Shown piece by piece: positions 55,295 through 64,000 of a stretch of DNA of 64,000 nucleotides (position 1 is the stretch's first letter; each line of letters starts with the position of its first letter). The notes below the pieces were generated by a model, which did no database searches, had not been told where the DNA came from, and saw nothing but the letters and a program-made list of their open reading frames with translations. This stretch comes from Vicia villosa (lineage: Eukaryota; Streptophyta; Magnoliopsida; Fabales; Fabaceae): positions 68,548,558 through 68,612,557 of the forward strand of contig NC_081181.1 in assembly GCF_029867415.1 (NCBI RefSeq). The letters run 5' to 3'. The position numbers were made by a program, and so were the translations under genes.

Positions 55295-57106
55295 CAGAAA
55301 TTATCTTCTCCTTAGGTACCCACAATTTCTTGGGTCCTTTCTTGTTAGTTTTCCTCAAGTTCTGATTGAACTTGGGTTTAGCATAATAGTTAACAGGAGG
55401 AACAACATGATATTCTTTAGGTTTGACAGCATGATATTTCTTAGGTTGTGTCACATGCTTCTTGGTGTGTATAGTGTTAAAACTCTGTGCATGTGAAGTG
55501 AGCCTAATATCATGTGCATGGCCATATTTGAACTGATCATACAATGGCTTGTATGTGATTTTCATATCATCAACAGGTTCAAATTTATGTGAGGTATCAC
55601 CCTCATAGCCAAAGCCAAACCTTCTATTTCCAGAAACACCATATATCATAGAAGCAAGATGACTCCTGCCAATACTTCTAGATAGGAACTTTCTGAAGCT
55701 CGAGTCATATTCTTTCAGAATATGATTTAGACTAGGAATGGATTTTTCTGATTCAGAAGGAGATCCACTATTTTTGGATAATTTTAAAACTTTTTCCTTC
55801 AGTTCAGAATTTTCCGATTCCAACTTCTTAGTATCAAATTCAAATTGCTTTTTCAGCTTTTTGTATTTGATACTAAGGTGAGCCTTGAGTTCCAGAAGTT
55901 CAGTCAAGCTGGAAACTAATTCATCTCTAGATAGTTCAGAAAATACCTCTTCAGAATCTGATTTTGATGTAGATTCTGATCCATCATCCACTGTGGCCAT
56001 CAGTGCAAAGTTGGCTTGCTCTCCTTCAGAGTCTGATTCTGATTCAGATTCAGAATCATCCCATGTTTCCATAAGACCTTTCTTCTTATGAAACTTCTTC
56101 TTGGGATTCTCCTTCTGAAGTTTTGGACATTCATTCTTGAAGTGTCCAGGCTCATTGCACTCATAGCAGACAACTTTCTTCTTGTCAGATCTTCTGGCAC
56201 CAGAAGATTCTCCTCGTTTAAATTTCTTCGAACCTCTGAAGCTCTTGAACTTCCTTTGCTTGCTCTTCCAGAGTTGGTTTACCCTTCTGGAGATCATGGA
56301 CAATTCATCTTCTTCTTCTGATTCTGATTCCTCAGAATCTACTTCTTCTGCCTGAAAAGCGTTAGTGCATTTTTTAAAATTAGATTTTAATGCAATAGAC
56401 TTACATTTCTTTTGGGGCTCGTTTGCATCCAGCTCTATCTCATGGCTTCTCAAGGCACTGATTAGCTCTTCCAAAGAAACCTCATTCAGATTCTTGGCAA
56501 TCTTGAATGCAGTCACCATTGGACCCCATCTTCTGGGTAAGCTTCTGATGTTCTTCTTTACATGATCAGCCTTGGTGTAGCCTTTATCCAGAACTCTCAA
56601 TCTAGCAGTTAGCATTTGAAATCTTGAGAACATCTTCTCAATATCTTCATCATCCTCCATCTTGAAGGCTTCATATTTTTGGATTAGAGCAAGAGCTTTA
56701 GTCTCCTTGACTTGAGCATTTCCCTCATGGGTCATTTTCAATGACTCATATATATATCATAGGCAGTTTCCCTGTTAGATATCTTCTCATACTCAGCATG
56801 AGAGATAGCATTCAGCAAAACAGTCCTACATTTATGATGATTCTTGAAAAGCTTCTTTTGTTCATCATCCATTTCTTGTCTGGTAAGCCTTACGCATGTA
56901 GCTTTTACTGGATGTTTTTAACCATCCATCAGAAGATCCCATAGTTCACCATCTAGACCAAGGAAATAACTTTCCAGTTTATCTTTCCAGTATTCAAAGT
57001 TTTCACCATCAAATACTGGTGGTCTAGTGTAACTATTGTTACCATTGTATTGCTCAGCAGAGCAAGATGTAGATGTAGATGTGTTTGTTGGAATTTCACC
57101 AACCAT
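55233..57106 (-). pseudogene. Gag of C1-2, broken
   Basis: The ATG at 57106-57104 opens MVGEIPTNTSTSTS and the Gag domain start RPPVFDGENFEYWKDKLESY, but a Tyr codon has become TAA at about 56918. A two-base expansion of an AT run near 56745-56757 shifts the frame further on. The long frame 56741-55233 (502 codons) then carries the rest of the Gag domain, the CCHC knuckle CYECNEPGHFKNEC and the tail KKGPKKLWVPKEKI. It ends after VMVPGL at a TAG created within the pol overlap. Confidence 0.92.
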
Positions 57107-57178
57107 CTTTTACTGAAGCGTTTTCTCTTCCTGAATCTTTTCTAAACACGGTTAAGTGCTTGCACCTTAGAACCGGCG

Positions 57179-57191
57179 CTCTGATGCCAAT
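57179..57191 (-). other. Primer-binding site of C1-2
   Basis: On the minus strand ATTGGCATCAGAG, continuing CGCCGG, the same Met-tRNA-type site as in C1-1 with changes in its distal part. Confidence 0.8.
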
Positions 57192-58417
57192 TGAAGGATA
57201 GAAAAACACTTAGAAAGGGGGGGGGGGGGGGTTTGAATAAGTGTAGCTTTAAAACTTGTAACATAAAAACAATTTGCACAAAGATTTTTATCCTGGTTCG
57301 TTGTTAACTAAACTACTCCAGTCCACCCCCTTGGAGTGATTTACCTCACCTGAAGATTTAATCCACTAATCACACTTGATTACAATGGTTTTCCACTTAG
57401 AAACACTCTAAGTCTTCTAGAGTATCCTGATCACAGCCTGATCACTCTAGGAACAAACTGCTTAGACAACTTCTAAGACTTGCTAGAGTATACTGATCAA
57501 CAACCTGATCACTCTAGAAACAAACTGCTTAGACAACTTCTAAGACTTGCTAGACTATACTGATCAACAACCTAATCACTCTAGAACTTACAACTTAATG
57601 TAAACAAACTCTAAGAGTATTACAATGCTTCTTAAAAGCTATAATCACAACTATGATATTTCTCTTAAAGTTTAAGCTTAATCTCACTAATATATTACAA
57701 CAGCAATGTAGTGAGCTTGATGATGAAGTTTGAGAGCTTTTGATTTGAACAACGTTTCTGTAAGTTTGTATAAAGATTCGTCACTGCGTCGGAATTGGTA
57801 ACCTTGCTTCTCATCAGAACTTCATATATATAGGCACTTGAGAAGATGACCGTTGGGAGCATTTAATGCTTTGTGTAATCTGTACAGCATTGCATTTAAT
57901 GTTTCACTCTTTTGTCAACTACCTCGAGCCTTGTTTCTGCTGTGTCTACTGACGTTGCCTTTAATAGTTTCTAACGTTCCTTTTGTCAGTCAGCGTAGCC
58001 TGCCATCTAGTACTTGCTTCTGGTCTGATGTTTGTGTAAACAACGTTTGAATATCATCAGAGTCAAACAGCTTGGTGCAGAGCATCTTCTTGTCTTCTGA
58101 CCTTGAAGTGCTTCTGAGTGTGATACCATGAGAACTTCAGTGCTTCTACTTCTGAACTCAAGTTCTTCTGATGCTTCCATAGACCCATGTTCTGATTCTG
58201 CTTGACCATCTTCTGATGTCTTGCCAGACCACATTCTGATTTTGCATGCTGAACCTTCTGAGTCAGTGCTTCTTGCGCTGATTTTGTGCATACTCTTTGT
58301 ATAATTCCTGAAACGGAAATTGCATAGTATTAGAGTACCACATTATCTCATACAAAATTCATATCCTTGTTATCATCAAAACTAAGAATATTGATCAGAA
58401 CAAATCTTGTTCTAACA
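57192..58417 (-). repeat. 5' LTR of C1-2
   Basis: 1226 bp with a 15-base G-run near its inner end and the three-unit tandem array. The minus-strand TATA candidate is at 57823-57832. It retains 9-10 bases (GGAGTGATT) that the 3' LTR lacks. Confidence 0.95.
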
Positions 58418-58526
58418 CCGATCCTTTCAACACTTCTAATAAACCCTATTAAACAAGAAGGACTTGCATCTTCAAGTACCATAGACTGAAATCTTTCACT
58501 TCAGTGAATTTCTCAATCTCAAACTT
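58418..58526 (-). pseudogene. C2-2 gag remnant (N-terminal part)
   Basis: The minus-strand frame reads TTKFEIEKFTEVKDFSLWYL and KMQVLLV, matching C2-3 Gag residues 9-35. The codons before TTKFE run directly into LTR sequence: primer site and gag start are missing (see the corresponding finding). Confidence 0.85.
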
Positions 58527-58870
58527 TGTTGTGAAAATGATGCCCAAAAAACAGAATACGATCAGTTTCTTTATCAACAAGAAAACTACAAAGTGAGAAT
58601 AGAGAGAAGAGAAAAACGATTCAAAGTGGTATAAAACCATGGATTCTTTATTCAATTACACATTATGGAACAATGTTTACAACTGAATCTGAACCACACC
58701 ACTTTCTCCTCTAATCAGGATTATGTAGAAGTGAGAACTAGTATGCTACTTATAAGAAAACTAAATTATGACTTTCAACTAACATACTAAATAATTAGGG
58801 CTAAGAGACTTGCCCAATTCAACATGCTAAAACCTTAGCATATTTCGCTATTTGACTTCGAAAAAGTTTG
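58527..58870 (-). repeat. 5' LTR of C2-2 (degenerate)
   Basis: It starts TGTTGTGAAAATGATGCCCA, comparable to TGTTGTGAAAAACGATACCA of C2-3, and retains GAACTAGTATGCTACTTATAAG, AACATACTAAATAATTAGGG and AACATGCTAAAACCTTAGCAT (each partly quoted). The end is diverged and the border at 58870 approximate. Confidence 0.7.
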
Positions 58871-59025
58871 CAACAACACTAGCTTATAACCTATAAGCTA
58901 CAATAATTAATAACAACTCAAAATATTGTTAAGTAGATAAACTAAACAATAACAACGTCAACAACTAAAGAACAACATTAACATTCAATCTCAATATAAA
59001 AAATAACAATATTAACATTCAATCT
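58871..59025. other. A-rich, CAACAA-rich flank of C2-3
   Basis: Simple-sequence-like DNA with AACAATAACAAC words and two ATTAACATTCAATCT copies (58978-58992 and 59011-59025). It continues beyond C2-3 at 63054. Confidence 0.6.
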
Positions 59026-59516
59026 TGTTGTGAAAAACGATACCAATAACAAAGTACAATAGGGAATTAGGGAAGATAATAAGAACACAATAATTGGTTA
59101 TAACTGCTATTCTTTTACTTTCTCTTATAAAACAAGATTACAAGTTTACAAGAATAACAAATAACCTCTCTCACCCTAAATTAGGATTTTCAGCTTAGCA
59201 ATGATGAGAGACTAGTATGCTATTTATAATAAAACCTAACATACTAACTAATGGGCTTTTTCGGCAAGGCCCATTACACAAGCCAGCTTAATAAACAAGC
59301 TAACTTAACAAATTAGGGTTTAAACACTAAACCTAATTTAACATGCTAACAACCCTAGCATCTTCGACACCTGCATGCTCGACCCATCTTCGACTACAGC
59401 ATGCACACTTCGACACCAGCATGTGAGCAACCTTCGACGTCATGCTTAACCCTGTCGAACTGTCAAACCAAGAAGCTACCCTTCGACCATACTAGAGTTC
59501 GACCCAATATCTCACA
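59026..59516 (-). repeat. 3' LTR of C2-3
   Basis: 491 bp, TGTTGTG to CTCACA on the plus strand. The CTTCGACA-rich segment at 59360-59500 contains several TTCGAC words absent or fewer in C2-1. Confidence 0.95.
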
Positions 59517-59559
59517 AATCTCCACCTTGGATCTAACTCTACAACATCAAGGGAACAAA

Positions 59560-60294
59560 CTAGCTTTCTTCATGCAGCTTTATCAACTGCATACAGTGGA
59601 AAAACTTGCAACTCGGTAATGTCTTGGTGATCATATCAGCAGCATTGTCTTCAGTCGAAACCTTCAGCACTTGGACTTCTCCACGCTCGATTACTCCTCT
59701 GATGAAATGCAGCCTCACATCAATGTGCTTAGTTCGCTCATGATAGGCTGAATTCTTCGACATGTGTATTGCACTTTGACTATCACATTTAACAGTGATA
59801 CCTCGACCTTGAAGTTTCAGCTCCTTTGCGAAACCTTCAAGCCACAATGCTTCTTTCATAGCTTCAGTTAAGGCAATATATTCCGCTTCAGTGGTTGATA
59901 GAGCAACAACCTTCTGAAGTGTTGCTTTCCAACTAATTGTTGTGCCAAACATAGTGAAAACATATCCAGAGATAGATTTTCTGGAATCCATACAACCTGC
60001 ATAATCAGAGTAGACATATCCTTCTATTACTGCTTTACTATCTTCACCTAAGGCTCCACCATAAATTAGGACTCTATTCAGAGACCCATTTATGTACCTT
60101 AAAATCCACTTTAATGCTTGCCAGTGAGCTTTTCCAGGATTCGCCATGTACCTGCTTATAAGACTTATTGCATATGCTATGTCGGGTATAGTACAGACCA
60201 TAGCATACATCAAAGAACCAACTATATTAGCATATGGGATGCTATTCATATAGGCTCTTTCGACATCAGTACTGGGACACTGATCAATACTCAA
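59560..60294 (-). pseudogene. C2-3 RNase H and RT end
   Basis: 244 codons from an in-frame Met after the TAA at about 60300, continuing the same polyprotein as the frame on its right. It includes the RT connection (IPDIAYAISLISRYMANPGK, HWQALKWILRYI) and RNase H with VYSDYAGCMDSRKS, STTEAEYIALTEAM and KCDSQSAIHMSKN. The first RNase H catalytic Asp is Tyr here, whereas C2-1 keeps VDSDYAG, so RNase H is probably inactive even apart from the stop. The stop is one C-to-T change from the CAA seen in C2-1. Confidence 0.9.
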
Positions 60295-60300
60295 CTTGAA

Positions 60301-61677
60301 TTAAGGGTTTGTTGGAGTCACAACTGGCTTCGAATTCGACATTCCAAACTTTTCGAGAATCTTGCGTAGATATGCCTCTTGAGATAAGCATAACTTCGAC
60401 TTCTTTCTATCTCTTCGAATGTCAATTCCAAGAATCCTGGAAGCAGCTCCCAGATCCTTCATATCGAACTCCTTATTGAGTTCAGCCTTCACCCTCATCA
60501 CATCTTTAACATTTTTGCTTGCTATGAGAATATCATCCACATAAAGCAACAAAATAACAAATGAATTACCAGGTCGAAATCTGAAGTAAACGCAGTGGTC
60601 GAACTGACTTCTAATGAAACTTATGCGTGTCATGAACTTGTCGAATCTCCTATTCCATTGTCGAGGAGATTGTTTCAGCCCATACAAAGATCTCTTTAAC
60701 TTGCACACATAATCTTCTTTCCCCTTTTCGACATACCCTTCAGGTTGCCTCATCAGGATCGTTTCATCTAGATCACCATACAAGAACGCAGTCTTCACAT
60801 CCATTTGTTCCAGTTCAAGGTCGAACTGTGCCACCATGACAAGCAACATTTGAATGGACCTATGCTTCACAACAGGAGAAAACACATCATTGAAGTCGAC
60901 ACCTTCTTTCTGAGTGAAACCCCTTGCAACTAACCTTGCCTTGTATCTTTTCGACGTCACTCTTTCAATTCCTTCCTTAACTTTGAAAATCCATTTACAG
61001 CTGACTAACCTTGCCCCAACAGGTTTCTTGATCAGTTCCCAAGTGTGATTATCATGAAGAGATTTCATCTCACCATCCATGGCCTTCAGCCATTCAGTCT
61101 TATTTCGACTCCTCATAACTTTCTTATAGTCTATAGGTTCTTCGTCTAGGACCTCACTTGCAGAGATTAAGGCATAAACTATAAGATCTGCATACCTAAG
61201 TCTCTGAGGTGCCTTGATGACTCTTCTAGACCTATCTCTCGACAATAGGTAGTCATCGACAGTTTCCTCATCCTCAGCATCTTCTGCTTCTTCTTTGACT
61301 TCATCTGGAATATACAATTCAGCATCAACATGCTCCACCTCAACAGGAATCTCTACCTGTTCCAGCTCTTCGTCAGATGTTTCTGTACTTCGACCAACAT
61401 CATCAATTTTCTTAAAAGCCATTTCAGCTTCATTGAAAACTACATCTCGACTGGTGATACACCTCCTGTGACCTGGCTCTAGGCACCATAGCCTATAAGC
61501 TTTGACTTTAGTCAACAACCTTATTGACTCATCATGGAGCTTGAATCTCACAGATCCAACACCTGCAATCTTGCAAGCCTTGTTGTTTCCCATCAATACT
61601 GATCCACCATCTTGATCACATAATTCCTCGAACAAGTCTTTGTTTGGAGTCATGTGCCAAGTGCAACCTGAATCCAT
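60301..61677 (-). pseudogene. C2-3 protease fused to integrase tail and RT
   Basis: 458 open codons. Protease site MDSGCTWHMT (D2-S3-G4) leads into a protease domain that breaks off after SIRLLT (residue 56) and jumps to KAYRLWCLEPGHRRCITSRD, the post-catalytic tail of integrase. Missing are the end of protease, the HHCC finger and the DDE core. An acidic linker follows (100-145), then RT from about 205 (HTWELIKKPVGARLVSCKWI), the catalytic [14 protein letters not shown] (D293), SLYGLKQSPRQWNRRFD and YVDD (379-382). The frame ends at TAA after TPTNP. RT itself looks intact up to the stop. Confidence 0.9.
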
Positions 61678-61683
61678 AATCCA

Positions 61684-62547
61684 CTATCTTCTCGAGTCAC
61701 TGCTTGAAACCACAAGAACATCAGATGATTCAAAATCATCTTGAACAATGGCTGCATTGCCATTATCCTTACCTCCATGATCTTTCAGGCGTTCAGGGCA
61801 CACCTTTCTTGTGTGACCCTCCTTCTTACAATGATAGCATCGAATGCCAGATGCTTCGCCACTGTAAGACTTCGACTGGCTTTTGCCCTTCTTGTCGAAC
61901 TTACCATTCTTTCGCAAGAATTTTCCTTTAACGGCCAAACCTTCACCAATAGTCGAAGGTTTATGCTCCTTTCGTTCATTCAAGTCCTTAGAATACAAGG
62001 CTGATTGAACTTCTTCAAACGTCAGGGACTCCCTTCCATACAAGAGAGTTTCTTTGAAGTGAGCATGTGATCGAGGCAAAGCGCACAATAGTAACAGCGC
62101 TTGATCTTCATCATCGATCTTCACATCAATATTTTCAAGATCAAGAATCAGCTTGTTGAACATATCCAACTGCTCAGCCAACACTTTGTCTTCAACCATC
62201 TTGAATGAATACAAAGCTTGCTTCAGGTAGAGTCGATTTACCAGCGATTTGGTCATATACAAACTTTCAAGTTTCACCCATAACCCTGATGCCGTCGTCT
62301 CCTTTGATACCTGTCTGAGAACCTTATCACCAAGGCTTAACAAAATTGCGCTGTGTGCTTTCTCGATCATATTTGTCTTCTCCGCTGCCGTTAATGCAGC
62401 ATTCATGGCTGCCTCTCCCTTCAACGCTTCCAAACAACCCTGCTGAACCAGTAGGGCTTTCATCTTCAAGCGCCACAGACCGAAATCATTCACTCCGGTG
62501 AACTTTTCAATCTCATACTTTGTTGACGGCATCTTCTCCACGCTCAC
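61684..62547 (-). CDS. Gag of C2-3
   Basis: An open frame of 287 codons. The first ATG is codon 6 (MPSTKYEIEKFTG, ATG at 62532-62530); the preceding codons lie in the primer site. The Gag domain is of Tnt1/Tork type, with DFGLWRLKMKALLVQQGCLE near 21-40 and LYMTKSLVNRLYLKQALYS near 96-114. A basic region precedes a CCHC zinc knuckle CYHCKKEGHTRKVC (C237, C240, H245, C250). It ends with a TAG just before the protease, in the same frame as pol, where C2-2 has a sense codon. Gag itself is complete and could form particles. Confidence 0.85.
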   Translation of the reverse strand: MSVEKMPSTKYEIEKFTGVNDFGLWRLKMKALLVQQGCLEALKGEAAMNAALTAAEKTNMIEKAHSAILLSLGDKVLRQVSKETTASGLWVKLESLYMTKSLVNRLYLKQALYSFKMVEDKVLAEQLDMFNKLILDLENIDVKIDDEDQALLLLCALPRSHAHFKETLLYGRESLTFEEVQSALYSKDLNERKEHKPSTIGEGLAVKGKFLRKNGKFDKKGKSQSKSYSGEASGIRCYHCKKEGHTRKVCPERLKDHGGKDNGNAAIVQDDFESSDVLVVSSSDSRR

Positions 62548-62554
62548 CGCACCA
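62537..62554 (-). other. Primer-binding site of C2-3, tRNA-Phe
   Basis: The plus strand reads TCCACGCTCACCGCACCA, the last 18 bases of plant tRNA-Phe(GAA) with CCA. It lies three bases from the LTR. Most plant Copia elements use initiator-Met tRNA instead. Confidence 0.85.
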
Positions 62555-62557
62555 ATT

Positions 62558-63048
62558 TGTTGTGAAAAACGATACCAATAACAAAGTATAATAGGGAATT
62601 AGGGAAGATAATAAGAACACAATAATTGGTTATAACTTCTATTCTTTTACTTTCTCTTATAAAACAAGATTACAAGTTTACAAGAATAACAAATAACCTC
62701 TCTCACCCTAAATTAGGATTTTCAGCTTAGCAATGATGAGAGACTAGTATGCTATTTATAATAAAACCTAACATACTAACTAATGGGCTTTTTCAGCAAG
62801 GCCCATTACATAAGCCAGCTTAATAAATAAGCTAACTTAAAAAATTAGGGTTTAAACACTAAACCTAATTTAACATGCTAACAACCCTAGCATCTTCGAC
62901 ACCTGCATGCTCGACCCATCTTCGACTACAGCATGCACACTTCGACACCAGCATGTGAGCAACCTTCGACGTCATGCTTAACCCTGTCGAACTGTCGAAC
63001 CAAGAAGCTACCCTTCGATCATACTAGAGTTCGACCCAATATCTCACA
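62558..63048 (-). repeat. 5' LTR of C2-3
   Basis: 491 bp, the same length as the 3' LTR. On the minus strand, TTATTATAAATAGCAT (plus 62750-62765) is the TATA candidate. Confidence 0.95.
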
Positions 63049-63053
63049 AATCT

Positions 63054-64000
63054 CAATCTAAACAATAACAACATTATACAACAACTAAAAAAACAATCTC
63101 TCAACAAGAATATATTAACAACAATAATAAACTTATAACATACTTATCTCAATAAAAACTACAAAGTATAACATCCAATCTCAGTTTAGACAACAACAAA
63201 AATATTAAACCTCTAGAATTTAGGGTCTCAACAACAACAATATAACATGAGTAATGATGTTTGACGTACAAGATATGTGAATAAGTGAAAGAAATAGTTT
63301 TAATCTTTCATTCGGGCAAGTATAAAACGAGAGCCCTAAACGCATATCATAATTCTGGAGGATGATATGTGTTTAGAGCTTTAATTGTTTATGGCTCTTC
63401 GTTAGCGTTCTGTATGTGTTGCTTTAGGCAAGTGAAATTGTAAGCTACAAGTTAAGCTACATATACTAAGAATGAACTATTTCATATCGGTTGACAAACA
63501 TAGTCGAGGTGAAAAATGGCTTATTTCTGGATTTTGAAAAATATGAAGGAAGACATCACTTTTAATGAAATAAAAACATAAACCGTAGTTGTTGGGATTC
63601 GAAGCACGTACCATGAATTAGTTTAACCCTCATTTATCTTCTACAACCGACATAATAAATGATACTTTTTGAAGAAAAAAACATGAGCGTCTAATAATTA
63701 TACCTCAATATTTTGTTCGACAAATGAAATCGGTCACAAAATATATTATTTATAATAATGGTGCTGCATGTCATCGTTATGCTTTTCCAACTGCGGCTCA
63801 TGCATTTGGACATGCTCTTACTCTTCCACCTCTCTATGTTTATTTCCTTGGGGGATGGATCCCCTCTAGTGGATTTTAATGGATTTTTATCTAGTTTTAA
63901 TCTTCACCATTAAATTATATTTTTTTTCTCTTACTCATCTTTTTCTTTCTTACGAATGGCTGAGATTCCGCAGGAAGGTTATGACACTAAAGACAATCCC
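63054..64000. other. Non-coding right flank, nothing recognised
   Basis: The first 200 bases are A-rich with CAACAA words. ATATCATAATTCTGGAGGATGATAT (63346-63370, quoted in full length only as position) is an imperfect inverted repeat. GGGGATGGATCCCCTC near 63851 is a short palindrome. No reading frame, LTR border or RNA gene could be supported. Confidence 0.45.

Larger units (their letters stand above)
48104..58417 (-). mobile_element. C1-2: older SIRE-lineage Copia element
   Basis: 10.3 kb, LTRs at 57192-58417 (5') and 48104-49314 (3'), target duplication CCGAT at 48099-48103 and 58418-58422 inside C2-2 gag. It has the full SIRE-type order gag, pol, extra ORF, polypurine tract, but gag, pol and the extra ORF are all broken. 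The two LTRs differ by scattered substitutions, an indel of about 9 bp (57331-57342 versus 48235-48240) and G-run lengths of 15 and 8, so it is clearly older than C1-1. Confidence 0.95.
59026..63048 (-). mobile_element. C2-3: integrase-less Tork/Tnt1-lineage Copia element
   Basis: 4.02 kb, two 491-bp LTRs and target duplication AATCT (59021-59025 and 63049-63053). The LTRs differ at eight positions by eye (about 1.6 percent), all but two transitions. The interior has gag, then one frame with protease, integrase tail and RT, then an RNase H frame. The integrase finger and catalytic core are missing. It could move only with integrase supplied in trans. Confidence 0.95.

Overview
The window looks like intergenic DNA from a large, repeat-rich legume genome. 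The Ogre-type Ty3/gypsy LTR, SIRE-lineage Copia elements and very AT-rich filler suggest tribe Fabeae (pea, vetch or lentil type); this is inference from element types, not from a host gene. I found no convincing host protein gene, tRNA or rRNA gene. Nearly all 64 kb is nested transposable elements, and the window is best read as a stack of insertions with target-site duplications (TSDs).

Left part (1-15.9 kb): Copia and gypsy LTR debris, an unrecognised AT-rich stretch with a 191-bp Mutator-like MITE (9-bp TSD), then a Tork/Tnt1-lineage Copia element, here called C2-1 (5471-13152, minus strand, TSD CTATT). C2-1 sits beside a gypsy-like LTR, and its own 3' LTR is split by a 4.96-kb non-autonomous Helitron (5672-10632).

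Middle part (15.9-59 kb): an old, broken C2 element (C2-2, minus strand) is the frame. Its pieces lie at 15885-16287, 43111-45181, 47712-48103 and 58418-58870. Between them sit (a) a 27-kb block, (b) a 2.53-kb Ogre-like solo LTR (45182-47711, TSD GTCAG) and (c) a SIRE-lineage Copia element C1-2 (48104-58417, minus, TSD CCGAT). The 27-kb block holds a gypsy-like LTR, a concatemer of four LTRs from non-coding tRNA-Asp-primed gypsy elements (18814-27452), a hAT-like element, and a truncated Ogre whose ORF1 is split by a very young SIRE-lineage element, C1-1 (28393-37422, plus, TSD TAAAG).

Right part (59-64 kb): C2-3 (59026-63048, minus, TSD AATCT), an integrase-less deletion derivative inserted in A-rich, CAACAA-rich DNA, then unrecognised sequence.

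The most interesting points are these. Both C1 copies have pol in the +1 frame relative to gag, with an overlap, and pol of the young copy is intact. C1-1 has lost the extra 3' ORF kept (broken) in C1-2 yet inserted very recently. The C2 family has a primer-binding site matching plant tRNA-Phe, with the gag AUG about nine bases beyond it. All three C2 copies lack the integrase core through different deletions. The gypsy block has an LTR-internal-LTR-internal-LTR structure with CG-rich motif arrays.
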